DNA of 64,000 nucleotides from Paludibacteraceae bacterium (GTDB lineage: Bacteria > Bacteroidota > Bacteroidia > Bacteroidales > Paludibacteraceae). The DNA is taken from contig JAFGVV010000006.1 of NCBI GenBank assembly GCA_016937795.1, positions 62,001 to 126,000 of the forward strand. The letters are read 5' to 3'. A program made the position numbers and the translations under genes. Below, piece after piece: positions 17,060-25,925 of the stretch (positions within the stretch are counted from its first letter, which is position 1; each line of letters opens with the position of its first letter). The notes beneath the pieces were generated by a model that had not been told where the DNA came from, did not search any database, and was given only the letters and a program-made list of their open reading frames with translations.

Positions 17060-18934
17060 TTATCTACCTAAAAGTACCAATAAAACATTTACATCACTAG
17101 GAGAAATACCGGGAATACGGCTTGCATGGCCGATTGTTTCAGGATCTATCTTCAATAATTTATGGCGAGCCTCGGTAGATAACGACAGAATATTTGCATA
17201 ATCAACACGCCCACGAAGGGGTATATGCTCTAAACGTAGAAGTTTATCAGCAATCTGTTTTTCTCGCTCAATATAACCTTCATACTTAAGCAAAACCTCT
17301 GTTGCTTCAACAATTTCATCTTTTCTATCAGTAATAGCATTAAGCTTTTCTTTTAAAGCAGGTACAGCATCAGACAAATCATGAATTCCAAATTGTGGTC
17401 GTAGAATCAAATCATGCAATTTGCATCCATGCTTAAGCTCGCTTGAACCTGTGGAAGCCAGGAAAGCATTTATATGAGCTGGCTTGATAGAGTAATTCTT
17501 TACAAAATGAAGTAAATCTTGTTGAATACTTATCTTTGAATTTAATAATGACAAACGGTGTTTTTCAGCTAAACCTAAATGACCAGCCTTAGGAGTTAAA
17601 CGTATATCAGCATCATCCTGACGCAAAATAAGGCGATACTCAGCACGTGAAGTAAACATACGATAGGGTTCATCAACACCCTTTGTTACTAAATCATCAA
17701 TCAGAACGCCAATATAAGCCTCATTTCGTCCCAACACAAAAGATTCACCACCATGGCAATTTATATGGGCATTAATACCCGCAATTAATCCCTGACCACC
17801 TGCTTCCTCATATCCGGTTGTACCATTAATCTGACCTGCAAAAAATAAATTTTTAATAAACTTTGTTTCCAAAGTGTGCTTAAGTTGAGTTGGATCAAAA
17901 AAATCATATTCTATGGCATAACCGGGTCGAAAAATCTGCGCATTCTCAAGTCCGGAAATAGTATGAATCGCATTTATTTGCACATCGAGTGGGAGTGAGG
18001 AAGAGAATCCATTAATATAATACTCTTGTGAATCGACACCCTCAGGTTCCAGAAATAACTGATGTGATAATTTATCAGCAAACGTAACAATTTTCGTTTC
18101 GACGCTGGGACAGTAACGCGGTCCGATACTTTGAATTTGTCCATTATAAAGAGGAGAATCAGCTAAACCTTTGCGCAATTCATCATGTGTTTTCTCATTA
18201 GTATAAGTTATCCAACAACTCATTTGCTTTAGATTTCTTGAAACAGAATCAAGAAATGAAAACTTATGGAAATCATTCTCGCCTACTTGTTCCGACATTT
18301 TACTAAAGTCAATTGTACGTCCATCAATACGTGCAGGCGTACCTGTTTTCATTCTATCAGTAGCAAAACCAACAGACTTTAATTGATCTGTTAGACCAAA
18401 AGATGCAGGCTCAGAAATACGTCCACCCACAAGCTGACTCTTGCCAATATGCAACAATCCGGACAAAAAAGTTCCGGCAGTAAGAATTACACTCTTAGCA
18501 CGCATTTCAACACCGAGGGCAGTAATAACACCACGTACTTCAGCATTTTCAATGATCAACTGACGTACAGTATCCTGCCAAATTGAAAGATTTGGAGTAT
18601 TTGTAATAATTTTAATCCACTCCTGAATAAACTGATGACGATCACTTTGAGAACGCGGGCTCCACATAGCTGGACCTTTTGAGCGATTTAACATACGAAA
18701 CTGAATAGCGGAACGATCAGTTACAATTCCCATTTGTCCGCCAAGCGCATCAATCTCACGTACTATCTGACCTTTTGCAATTCCACCAACGGCAGGATTA
18801 CAACTCATTTGACCAATTTTATTCATGTCCATTGTAATCAGAAGGGTCTTTGAACCCATATTGGCAGCTGCACATGCGGCTTCATTCCCTGCATGTCCTG
18901 CTCCGATTACTATTACATCATATTTAAAATCCAT
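17060..18934 (-). CDS. mnmG: tRNA uridine 5-carboxymethylaminomethyl modification enzyme MnmG
   Basis: A 624-residue FAD enzyme (GidA) that with MnmE modifies wobble U34 of several tRNAs. The N-terminal FAD motif GAGHAG is at 11-16, followed by CNPAVGGIAKGQIVREIDALGG and MWSPRSQSDRHQF. AGQINGTTGYEEAGGQG is the second signature. I choose the ATG at 18934 (MDFKYDVIVIGAG); the frame is open for 36 more codons, but they cover the promoter region. mnmG is often found near replication origins and parAB genes, which fits the parS pair directly downstream. Confidence 0.97.
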   Translation of the reverse strand: MDFKYDVIVIGAGHAGNEAACAAANMGSKTLLITMDMNKIGQMSCNPAVGGIAKGQIVREIDALGGQMGIVTDRSAIQFRMLNRSKGPAMWSPRSQSDRHQFIQEWIKIITNTPNLSIWQDTVRQLIIENAEVRGVITALGVEMRAKSVILTAGTFLSGLLHIGKSQLVGGRISEPASFGLTDQLKSVGFATDRMKTGTPARIDGRTIDFSKMSEQVGENDFHKFSFLDSVSRNLKQMSCWITYTNEKTHDELRKGLADSPLYNGQIQSIGPRYCPSVETKIVTFADKLSHQLFLEPEGVDSQEYYINGFSSSLPLDVQINAIHTISGLENAQIFRPGYAIEYDFFDPTQLKHTLETKFIKNLFFAGQINGTTGYEEAGGQGLIAGINAHINCHGGESFVLGRNEAYIGVLIDDLVTKGVDEPYRMFTSRAEYRLILRQDDADIRLTPKAGHLGLAEKHRLSLLNSKISIQQDLLHFVKNYSIKPAHINAFLASTGSSELKHGCKLHDLILRPQFGIHDLSDAVPALKEKLNAITDRKDEIVEATEVLLKYEGYIEREKQIADKLLRLEHIPLRGRVDYANILSLSTEARHKLLKIDPETIGHASRIPGISPSDVNVLLVLLGR

Positions 18935-19006
18935 AAGTATGTATTTATTTGAATATAAGTGCATTACATAAATACACATTGATATCATTGTATAAAAAAA
19001 CGTCTG

Positions 19007-19014
19007 CAAAGTTA
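19007..19014 (-). promoter_or_regulatory. Candidate -7 box (TAACTTTG) of mnmG
   Basis: The minus-strand TAACTTTG lies 72 bp upstream of the mnmG ATG at 18934, within the frame extension that I reject as coding. Confidence 0.6.
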
Positions 19015-19113
19015 TAAACAAATTTTCGAATTGAGTGTTCAAATCTCAATTTCAACAAGTTAAGGAACAATAATGAAACAAATAAAAAAAATAAAAGATT
19101 GAAATACAGAGAT

Positions 19114-19143
19114 AAAAAAAGGGATACACTAATGCATCCCTTT
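19114..19143 (-). terminator. Terminator after asd
   Basis: GGGAT and ATCCC arms extended by A and T runs (19114-19125 with 19136-19143) form a hairpin 20 bp beyond the asd stop. On the minus strand it ends in seven T, a good intrinsic terminator. Confidence 0.8.
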
Positions 19144-19162
19144 AAAAAAGTCTTCGTAATTA

Positions 19163-20173
19163 CTACTTCACATCACCTTCGGCAATGAGATATTCGGCTA
19201 TCTGAACAGCATTGAGCGCAGCACCTTTCTTAATCTGATCGCTAACACACCAGAAAGTAATACCATTTGGGTTTGCCAGATCCTTACGAATACGACCCAC
19301 ATGTACAGGATCTTTACCAGAGAGGAACAAAGGCATTGGATATTTCTTTTCAGAAGGATTATCTATCACTTCAACACCCGGAGCAGTAGCAAATGCCTCA
19401 CGTACTTCTTCGACAGTAAGAGGACGCTCAGTTTCAGCCCAAACACTTTCTGAGTGAGCACGAAGTGCCGGAACACGCACACACATTGCACTCACTTCGA
19501 TATCAGAATGCATAATTTTGCGGGTTTCATGATACATTTTCATCTCTTCCTTTGTGTAACCGTTATCAGTAAATACATCAATCTGAGGGATAAGATTGTA
19601 AGCAAGCTGATAAGCAAATTTACTTACAGTAGGTTCTTCACCAGCCAAAACCTGACGATACTGTAGATCAAGTTCATCCATTGCAGCTGCACCAGCACCC
19701 GAAGCAGCCTGATATGTAGATACATGTACACGTTTAATATGCGAAAGGTTTTCAATAGCTTTCAAAGCCACAACCATTTGAATAGTAGTACAATTCGGAT
19801 TTGCGATTATACCACGTGGACGATCTTTTGCATCAGAAGCATTAACCTCAGGTACAACCAATGGAATATCATTCTCCATACGGAAAGCCGAAGAGTTATC
19901 AATCATTACAGCACCAAACTTAGTTATATCAGCAGCATATACTTTAGAAATGCCAGCTCCGGCAGAAGTGAATACAATGTCCATTCCCTTAAAATCATCG
20001 CCATGTTTAAGTTCCTTAACTGTATATTTCTCGCCTTTGAACTCATATACACTACCCGCACTACGTGACGAACCAAAAAGAGTCAGTTCGGTCAGCGGGA
20101 AATTGCGCTCGGCCAACACACGCAAAAATTCCTGGCCTACGGCGCCACTGGCACCAACGATTGCTACTTTCAT
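19163..20173 (-). CDS. asd: Aspartate-semialdehyde dehydrogenase
   Basis: A 336-residue NADP enzyme that makes aspartate semialdehyde for lysine/diaminopimelate, threonine and methionine synthesis. The nucleotide motif GASGAVG is at 7-13, the catalytic Cys128 is in IIANPNCTT, and [11 protein letters not shown] and [13 protein letters not shown] carry the substrate arginine and catalytic histidine. Length is normal. It has its own promoter (20309-20339) and terminator, so it is probably monocistronic. Confidence 0.97.
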   Translation of the reverse strand: MKVAIVGASGAVGQEFLRVLAERNFPLTELTLFGSSRSAGSVYEFKGEKYTVKELKHGDDFKGMDIVFTSAGAGISKVYAADITKFGAVMIDNSSAFRMENDIPLVVPEVNASDAKDRPRGIIANPNCTTIQMVVALKAIENLSHIKRVHVSTYQAASGAGAAAMDELDLQYRQVLAGEEPTVSKFAYQLAYNLIPQIDVFTDNGYTKEEMKMYHETRKIMHSDIEVSAMCVRVPALRAHSESVWAETERPLTVEEVREAFATAPGVEVIDNPSEKKYPMPLFLSGKDPVHVGRIRKDLANPNGITFWCVSDQIKKGAALNAVQIAEYLIAEGDVK

Positions 20174-20252
20174 TGATTAAATGATTAGTTTTGAGAAAAT
20201 TGTAATCTCAAAAATTGTTTATAATAAAATTGGTTTCTTAATTTATTGTTTT

Positions 20253-20260
20253 TATCTTTG
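20253..20260 (+). promoter_or_regulatory. Promoter of the lamin-tail protein gene (TTG-N20-TATCTTTG)
   Basis: TATCTTTG at 20253-20260 has TTG at 20230-20232, the usual spacing for a Bacteroidota promoter. It leaves a leader of about 80 nt before the ATG at 20344. It interleaves with the divergent asd promoter. Confidence 0.6.
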
Positions 20261-20308
20261 TCAGTCGAAAAGAATAATAAATTCTCACATTTTACTGATT
20301 TTGATTTG

Positions 20309-20339
20309 CAAAAGTAATTCATTTTTATAGAATTAGCAA
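20309..20339 (-). promoter_or_regulatory. Promoter of asd (-33 TTG, -7 TACTTTTG)
   Basis: On the minus strand TACTTTTG (20309-20316) is preceded by TTG (20337-20339) with 20 bp between. The asd start is at 20173, giving a leader of about 125 nt. Confidence 0.6.
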
Positions 20340-20343
20340 CATT

Positions 20344-22122
20344 ATGAAAGTAAGAATTCTGTTTTTTGTAGTTTTGATGCCTATTTACGGTTTCGGACAA
20401 ATAAACGAAACATTTGATGATGGCGATTTCAATAATAATCCTTCATGGACAGGTGATACAGCAAATTTTGAAATAAATAAAGAGTTTCAGTTACAATCAG
20501 CGGCAAAATCCTCTTCTACATCTGCACTATTTACAGAAAGTGAAATTGTAAACAATGCGGTATGGGAAGCACAGTTTTTCACTGAATATACAACCTCGTC
20601 ATCAAACTATTCCTGTATTTATATCATTGCAGATAATAATATCGTAAATGAACTAAATGGATACTATGTTCAGATTGGTGGTACAAACGATGAAGTATCG
20701 TTGTTCTTTCAACAAGGTACGAAAAAAACTAAAATTATTGACGGACAAGATAAACGTACAGATGGAAGTAAGGTTAACATATGGATAAGAGTTAAGCGTG
20801 ACGACATAGGCAACTATGAACTATGGAGTAAAAGAGAAGATGAAACTGAATATCAGAAGGAAGGAGAAGTATTTCATAACATAATTACAAACTCATATTA
20901 CGCCGGATTGTTGTTTTCCAACACAAACACTACAGGTAACGCATATAAATTCGACAATATTAAAATTAGTGGTGAAAAAGGTAATGATAACATACATCCT
21001 TACATTACAAATTTGAAAATTACAGAGATAAACAGTATTGAAATAAATTTCTCTGAAAAAATAAATATCGAAAATTTAAATGTAACTATTAACGAACAAA
21101 CATGGCTAATTGAAAAGCATCTGATTAGCACAGATAAAGCACATATAAAAATAAGTTTTCAAAATTATTTTGAAAAAGGAATAAAATATGAGTTTTTAAT
21201 AAGAGGAATAAACGACTATGCAGGAAACGAAATAGAAAATAATATATACCATTCCGGAATAACAGAAACTGCAGTCAAAAATGATCTTACGTGGAATGAA
21301 GTTATGTTTAATCATCCTGAAAGTGGTGCGGAATATGTAGAAATATTCAATCGTAGCGCAAAAGTCATCGATTTATCAGGAATAATTATAACAACAAGAA
21401 AAGCGGATGGTGTATTGAATAGTGGCAGTAAAATAAATGATAACACATACATATATCCATTTGAATATGTTGCATTCAGCACATCGCCTGATTCGGTAGT
21501 TAAATATCACAAATGTCCACAGGATGCAATAATTTTAGATCATAAACTATCAAGCCTGAATAATACAGGAGCTACTATAGTACTATGTGACAACACAAAA
21601 AGCATAATATATGATGAATTTACTTACAACGAAAAAATGCATCATAAACTGATAAAAAATACAAAAGGTGTAGCAATAGAAAAAATTCATACAGAAATGC
21701 TGAGCGAAAATGAAATGTCGTGGCACTCGGCAGGTCACATAGGTAACTACGGTACACCTGGATATAAAAATTCGCAATACAGAGAAATTACAGATGATAA
21801 CATCGATGAAAAAATTATATGGGTCGATAGCGAAAGCTTCAGTCCAAACAACGATGGAGCAAATGATGTGTGTATATTACGTTATAAAAATAATATTAAT
21901 GGATATTATGTTAACATTAGAGTAATGAATGCAGAGGGTATAATAATTTATGAAATTGCTAACAACAGACTCTTAAAACCTGAAGATTACATGATATGGG
22001 ATGGAAAAACAACAAAAAATAAAACAGTAAATCCAGGCATTTATATCATATATTTGGAAGCACAACATCCAACAAATTCCCAAAAAATAATTAAAAAGAT
22101 TCCTGTAGTAGTTACATTCTGA
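20344..22122 (+). CDS. Secreted lamin-tail-domain protein with a T9SS/FlgD-like C-terminal domain
   Basis: A 592-residue protein with a signal peptide (MKVRILFFVVLMPIYGFGQ), then a concanavalin-like region (about 20-215), an Ig-like region (about 220-295) and a lamin tail domain (about 300-420, with NEVMFNHPESGAEYVEIFNRS). The C-terminal domain, from about 500, begins SFSPNNDGANDV and has IWDGKTTKNKTVNPGIYI. That resembles the FlgD-like or gliding-associated C-terminal domains of type 9 secretion cargo. It is probably surface-exposed or released. The gene is clearly more AT-rich than its neighbours. The sorting-domain call is tentative; no T9SS genes are in the window. Confidence 0.7.
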   Translation: MKVRILFFVVLMPIYGFGQINETFDDGDFNNNPSWTGDTANFEINKEFQLQSAAKSSSTSALFTESEIVNNAVWEAQFFTEYTTSSSNYSCIYIIADNNIVNELNGYYVQIGGTNDEVSLFFQQGTKKTKIIDGQDKRTDGSKVNIWIRVKRDDIGNYELWSKREDETEYQKEGEVFHNIITNSYYAGLLFSNTNTTGNAYKFDNIKISGEKGNDNIHPYITNLKITEINSIEINFSEKINIENLNVTINEQTWLIEKHLISTDKAHIKISFQNYFEKGIKYEFLIRGINDYAGNEIENNIYHSGITETAVKNDLTWNEVMFNHPESGAEYVEIFNRSAKVIDLSGIIITTRKADGVLNSGSKINDNTYIYPFEYVAFSTSPDSVVKYHKCPQDAIILDHKLSSLNNTGATIVLCDNTKSIIYDEFTYNEKMHHKLIKNTKGVAIEKIHTEMLSENEMSWHSAGHIGNYGTPGYKNSQYREITDDNIDEKIIWVDSESFSPNNDGANDVCILRYKNNINGYYVNIRVMNAEGIIIYEIANNRLLKPEDYMIWDGKTTKNKTVNPGIYIIYLEAQHPTNSQKIIKKIPVVVTF

Positions 22123-22163
22123 TTATTTTGAAAATTTAACGTCGTATAATACAATAAATCAGC

Positions 22164-22171
22164 TATCTTTG
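22164..22171 (+). promoter_or_regulatory. Candidate -7 box (TATCTTTG) of the FKBP cluster
   Basis: TATCTTTG lies 122 bp before the ATG of the first FKBP gene (22294). No other promoter is obvious between the four FKBP-type genes. Confidence 0.55.
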
Positions 22172-22293
22172 CAGTCGTTTTTGTCGAAATTAAAGATTTA
22201 TGACATAAAAAATAATTGAATAAAATACAAACAAGATAATACTGTAAAAGAGCATTTTAAAAAACCTTTCACATATTATTATAAAAAGTTAGA

Positions 22294-22878
22294 ATGGAAA
22301 AAATTAGTTATGCGCTCGGACTAAGTCTGGGAAACAATTTGCAAAACAGTGGTATAAGCAAACTTGATTATGCAAAATTAGCAAAAGGAATTCAGGATGT
22401 GATGGAAAACAATCAACCTGAAATAAGCTATCAGGATGCACAAAATATTATCAATGAGTTTTTCACTCAATTACAACAGAAAGCTTCAGAAGCAACAATT
22501 AAAGCTGGACAAGATTTCCTTTCTGAAAATGCTAAACGCCCAGAAGTAACTACACTCGAAAGCGGATTACAATACGAAATTTTAAACGAAGGCAACGGAC
22601 CAAAACCAAAAGCAAGCGACAAAGTAAGCGTACATTATCATGGTACACTGATCGACGGAAAAGTATTCGATAGTTCGGTACAACGTGGCGAACCAGCTAC
22701 ATTTGGTGTTACACAGGTTATCAGCGGATGGGTTGAAGCGCTACAACTTATGCCAGTAGGTTCAAAATGGAAACTTTTTATTCCTTCGGATCTGGCATAT
22801 GGTGCACAAGGCGCCGGACAGGCTATCGGACCACACACCACATTAATTTTCGAAGTGGAACTGATTGCTATCGTATAA
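22294..22878 (+). CDS. FKBP-type peptidyl-prolyl isomerase, no signal peptide
   Basis: A 194-residue protein with an N-terminal FKBP_N dimerisation domain (about 1-100, starting MEKISYALGLSLGNNL) and a C-terminal FKBP isomerase domain (about 105-194: VSVHYHGTLIDGKVFDSS, GWVEALQLMPVGSKWKLFIPSDLAYG). It lacks a signal peptide, so it should act in the cytoplasm, unlike its three paralogues. First of four tandem relatives. Confidence 0.92.
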   Translation: MEKISYALGLSLGNNLQNSGISKLDYAKLAKGIQDVMENNQPEISYQDAQNIINEFFTQLQQKASEATIKAGQDFLSENAKRPEVTTLESGLQYEILNEGNGPKPKASDKVSVHYHGTLIDGKVFDSSVQRGEPATFGVTQVISGWVEALQLMPVGSKWKLFIPSDLAYGAQGAGQAIGPHTTLIFEVELIAIV

Positions 22879-22917
22879 ATTAATCCTCATAAAAAAAATC
22901 TGATAACACATATACAA

Positions 22918-23697
22918 ATGAGAAAAACAATTTTATTTTGCTTAGCACTCAGCCTAGTAGCTGTGGGTGCCGAAGCCAAAGAAAAAAAACAAAAAAAATC
23001 GAAGAAAAATAAGGTAGAAGTAGTTGAAAAAGTAATGACCAACGATGTGGACTCGATGAGCTATGCACTTGGTTTGAACGTTGGAAACGATTTTGCTAAA
23101 AATCTAAAATCAATTCCCGGTGGAAAATCAAATTTCGATTTGGTTATAAAAGGTTTTACCACAGCCATGAAAGGCGATTCAGCTTTAATGTCGGCAGAGC
23201 AGGCAATGGAATATTTCAACAACTACATTCAGGCAGCTCAGGGCAAAGAAACTGAATCAAAGAAGAATGCCGGAGAGAAATTTTTAGCCGAAAACATGAA
23301 TGCTGAAGGTGTAAATGTAACTCCTTCGGGACTTCAGTACAAAGTACTTGTGCCTGCCGAAGGAAAAAAACCACAGGCTCAGGATACTGTAAAAGTTCAT
23401 TATACAGGAACTTTGCTCGACGGAACAAAATTCGATAGCTCTGTGGATAGAGGTGAGCCAATTGAATTTCCGCTCAATCAGGTTATCAAAGGATGGACCG
23501 AAGGTGTGCAACTAATGTCTGTAGGTTCGAAATATCAATTCTTTATTCCCTATAATCTTGGTTATGGCGAACAGGGTGCAGGCGGTGTGATTCCTCCGTT
23601 TGCTACGCTGATTTTTGAAGTTGAATTGCTGAATATTAAACCATTCAAAGAACCCGAAAATTTTCTGAAAGATATCAAACCACTGAAATCAAAATAA
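22918..23697 (+). CDS. FKBP-type peptidyl-prolyl isomerase, exported
   Basis: A 259-residue paralogue with a signal peptide (about 1-20), a lysine-rich linker (about 21-35, KEKKQKKSKKNK), an FKBP_N domain (SMSYALGLNVGNDF onward) and an FKBP domain (VKVHYTGTLLDGTKFDSSVDRGEP, PYNLGYGEQGAGG, about 150-235). It probably folds envelope proteins in the periplasm. The start is 40 bp after the previous stop. Confidence 0.92.
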   Translation: MRKTILFCLALSLVAVGAEAKEKKQKKSKKNKVEVVEKVMTNDVDSMSYALGLNVGNDFAKNLKSIPGGKSNFDLVIKGFTTAMKGDSALMSAEQAMEYFNNYIQAAQGKETESKKNAGEKFLAENMNAEGVNVTPSGLQYKVLVPAEGKKPQAQDTVKVHYTGTLLDGTKFDSSVDRGEPIEFPLNQVIKGWTEGVQLMSVGSKYQFFIPYNLGYGEQGAGGVIPPFATLIFEVELLNIKPFKEPENFLKDIKPLKSK

Positions 23698-23720
23698 TAA
23701 AAAATAAATTATAACTCAAA

Positions 23721-24233
23721 ATGAAAAAAACAAGCATTATTACATTCATCACAATGGTGGCAATATTTCTGATGTCGTCATGCAACAACTACCAACCAAA
23801 AGAAGTAAAACTTGCCAATCAAAACGACAGTCTAAACTACACACTCGGACTTTCGAATGGTAAAGGTATTAAAGATTATTATATGCAAACCGATACTACC
23901 GACAAAGCAATTGCAGCTTTAATGGAAGCACTCGACAAAGCATTTGAAGGTGAAGCAAGCACCGACGAAATGTATAAACTGGGTTTGCAAATCGGAAATT
24001 CATTTAAACAACAGAAAAAACAAGGACTTATGGGTGACTCAACACTTGTTTTCGATAGCAAACTTGTAAAACAAGGTTTGGTGAATGCTCTCAAAGATTA
24101 CAAAGAAGGAATGTCGGCTGAGGAATCAGAAGAATATATCCGCAAAGTAATGATGGAAATTCAGGACAAAAAAATGCAGCAACAAATGCCACAACAAGCT
24201 CCCGAAACTCCAGCTGATACTATCGTTCAATAA
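23721..24233 (+). CDS. FKBP_N-domain lipoprotein lacking the isomerase domain
   Basis: A 170-residue lipoprotein (lipobox ending at C21, FLMSSC). It aligns with the N-terminal half of the next gene product (DSLNYTLGLSNGKGIKDYY versus DSLNYAFGLANGHGIKQYY; KQQKKQGLMGDSTLVFDSKLVKQGLVNALK). After about residue 150 it ends in a glutamine- and proline-rich tail with no FKBP domain. The gene is intact, so it is a domain-loss paralogue rather than a pseudogene. It may heterodimerise with a neighbour through the FKBP_N domain. Confidence 0.85.
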   Translation: MKKTSIITFITMVAIFLMSSCNNYQPKEVKLANQNDSLNYTLGLSNGKGIKDYYMQTDTTDKAIAALMEALDKAFEGEASTDEMYKLGLQIGNSFKQQKKQGLMGDSTLVFDSKLVKQGLVNALKDYKEGMSAEESEEYIRKVMMEIQDKKMQQQMPQQAPETPADTIVQ

Positions 24234-24275
24234 TTCAAACTATACAATAATCACAGAAATTACATAAATATTAAA

Positions 24276-25151
24276 ATGAAAAAAAATAATATATTTATAG
24301 CCATAGCAGTAATCACTGTCACAATATTTGCTTCATGCGATAGCAATAATGCAAAACTTCCAACACTGAATAACCAGCTCGATAGTCTCAATTATGCTTT
24401 TGGACTGGCAAACGGACATGGTATCAAACAATATTATCTTGCATCAGACACAGCCAATACAGATTCGCTGAACATAAAAATTGAATCGTTACTAAAAGGA
24501 ATGGAAGAAGGTATGAAAGGTGAAGTAGCCGATAATCCTGAACTTGCTGAGCTTGGTACCAACGTTGGTAATGCTCTGAAAGAACAAAAAACAGCCGGTC
24601 TTATGGGCGACTCAAGCCTTAATGTAGATATTAAACTTATCAAACAGGGACTTGTAAACGGTATGAAAGGTTCGAACATTCAAATGACTGCTGAAGAAGC
24701 TCAGGCATATCTGAATTCAACCATGCAAAAACTGCAGGAAAAACGTATGCAGGAACAAAACGGCCCTAACAAAGCTGCCGGTGAAGTTTTCCTGAAAGAA
24801 AATGCTAAAAAGGCAGGTGTTGTAACCACTGCAAGCGGTCTGCAATACGAAGTAATCAAAAAAGGCACAGGAGCTCTTCCTAACGATTCAAGCCGTGTAA
24901 AAGTACATTATCACGGAACTTTAATCGACGGAACTGTATTCGACAGCTCAGTTGATCGTGGCGAACCAGCAGTATTTGGTGTAAACCAGGTTATCAAAGG
25001 CTGGACCGAAGCGCTTAAACTTATGCCTGTAGGTTCAAAATACAAACTCTACATTCCACAGGAACTTGCTTACGGAAGCCAGAGCATGGGAAATATCAAA
25101 CCTTTCTCAGCCCTTATTTTCGATGTAGAACTGATGGGTATCGAAAAATAA
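24276..25151 (+). CDS. FKBP-type peptidyl-prolyl isomerase lipoprotein
   Basis: A 291-residue lipoprotein (C21 in TIFASC) with an FKBP_N dimerisation domain (about 35-165) and a C-terminal FKBP domain (VKVHYHGTLIDGTVFDSSVDRGEP, PVGSKYKLYIPQELAYGSQSMG). Its N-terminal half is the closest match to the preceding domain-loss paralogue. It ends the array before a strong terminator. Confidence 0.92.
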   Translation: MKKNNIFIAIAVITVTIFASCDSNNAKLPTLNNQLDSLNYAFGLANGHGIKQYYLASDTANTDSLNIKIESLLKGMEEGMKGEVADNPELAELGTNVGNALKEQKTAGLMGDSSLNVDIKLIKQGLVNGMKGSNIQMTAEEAQAYLNSTMQKLQEKRMQEQNGPNKAAGEVFLKENAKKAGVVTTASGLQYEVIKKGTGALPNDSSRVKVHYHGTLIDGTVFDSSVDRGEPAVFGVNQVIKGWTEALKLMPVGSKYKLYIPQELAYGSQSMGNIKPFSALIFDVELMGIEK

Positions 25152-25180
25152 TCAGGCAAATAAAATTGCTTTACGTAAAG

Positions 25181-25218
25181 CCCGGAATCTGTGATAAGAT
25201 TCCGGGTTTTATTTTATT
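25181..25218 (+). terminator. Terminator after the FKBP array
   Basis: CCCGGAATCT (25181-25190) pairs perfectly with AGATTCCGGG (25197-25206) around a 6-nt loop and is followed by TTTTATTTTATTT. Confidence 0.9.
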
Positions 25219-25312
25219 TCAAAAAGTAAGCAAAACATAGTTTTATGCTATCCATTTTACTTTGTTTAGCAATAAAAACACATTTCTTTTTTAAATAATC
25301 ATTTCTTTTCTG

Positions 25313-25320
25313 TAATTTTG
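25313..25320 (+). promoter_or_regulatory. Candidate -7 box (TAATTTTG) of the Lrp-family gene
   Basis: TAATTTTG lies 31 bp before the ATG at 25352. Confidence 0.55.
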
Positions 25321-25351
25321 CTGCCTTAATGATAAATTAAATTTCTATACC

Positions 25352-25807
25352 ATGGAAAAAATAGATCAGCTCGATCGTAAAATTTTACGCATCATTACGC
25401 AAAATGCACGTATGCCTTTTAAAGATGTAGCCGAAGAGTGCGGTGTATCGCGTGCAGCCATTCATCAACGTGTTCAGCGACTGATCGATATGGATGTAAT
25501 CACCGGCTCGGGTTACACTGTAAATCCAAAAATGCTTGGTTTTCAAATGTGTGTATACATTGGTATCACACTCGATCGTGGGTCTATGTACAAAGAAGTG
25601 GTAAACGAACTCGAAAAAATTCCCGAAATTGTGGAATCGCAATATACACTAGGTCATTACACTATTCTTATAAAACTTTATGCCCGCAACGACGAACATC
25701 TGATGCAGTTGCTCAACGGACGTATTCAGGAAATTCCGGGTGTAGCAGCAACCGAAACACTTACTTCGCTCGATCAGCGTATAAAACGTTCAATTCCAAT
25801 TGAATAA
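25352..25807 (+). CDS. Lrp/AsnC family transcriptional regulator
   Basis: A 151-residue regulator with an N-terminal winged helix-turn-helix (IDQLDRKILRIITQNARMPFKDVAEECGVSRAAIHQRVQRL, about 3-45) and a C-terminal RAM ligand-binding domain (about 65-145). Such proteins form octamers and sense amino acids. The genes it controls are unknown; trpS next door is a candidate by position only. A terminator follows at 25813. Confidence 0.93.
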   Translation: MEKIDQLDRKILRIITQNARMPFKDVAEECGVSRAAIHQRVQRLIDMDVITGSGYTVNPKMLGFQMCVYIGITLDRGSMYKEVVNELEKIPEIVESQYTLGHYTILIKLYARNDEHLMQLLNGRIQEIPGVAATETLTSLDQRIKRSIPIE

Positions 25808-25812
25808 TATCT

Positions 25813-25837
25813 AAAGTCTTCTTTAAGGAGACTTTTT
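25813..25837 (+). terminator. Terminator after the Lrp-family gene
   Basis: A 9-bp stem with one G-U pair (25813-25821 with 25827-25835) is followed by a T run. Confidence 0.75.
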
Positions 25838-25925
25838 AATTTGTATCAACAATAAAAAAAAACATAAACAATATAGGTCTTTAAGTCTGCTTTAATGTGG
25901 AGTTAGAGGGCTGGAGTTATTTATT

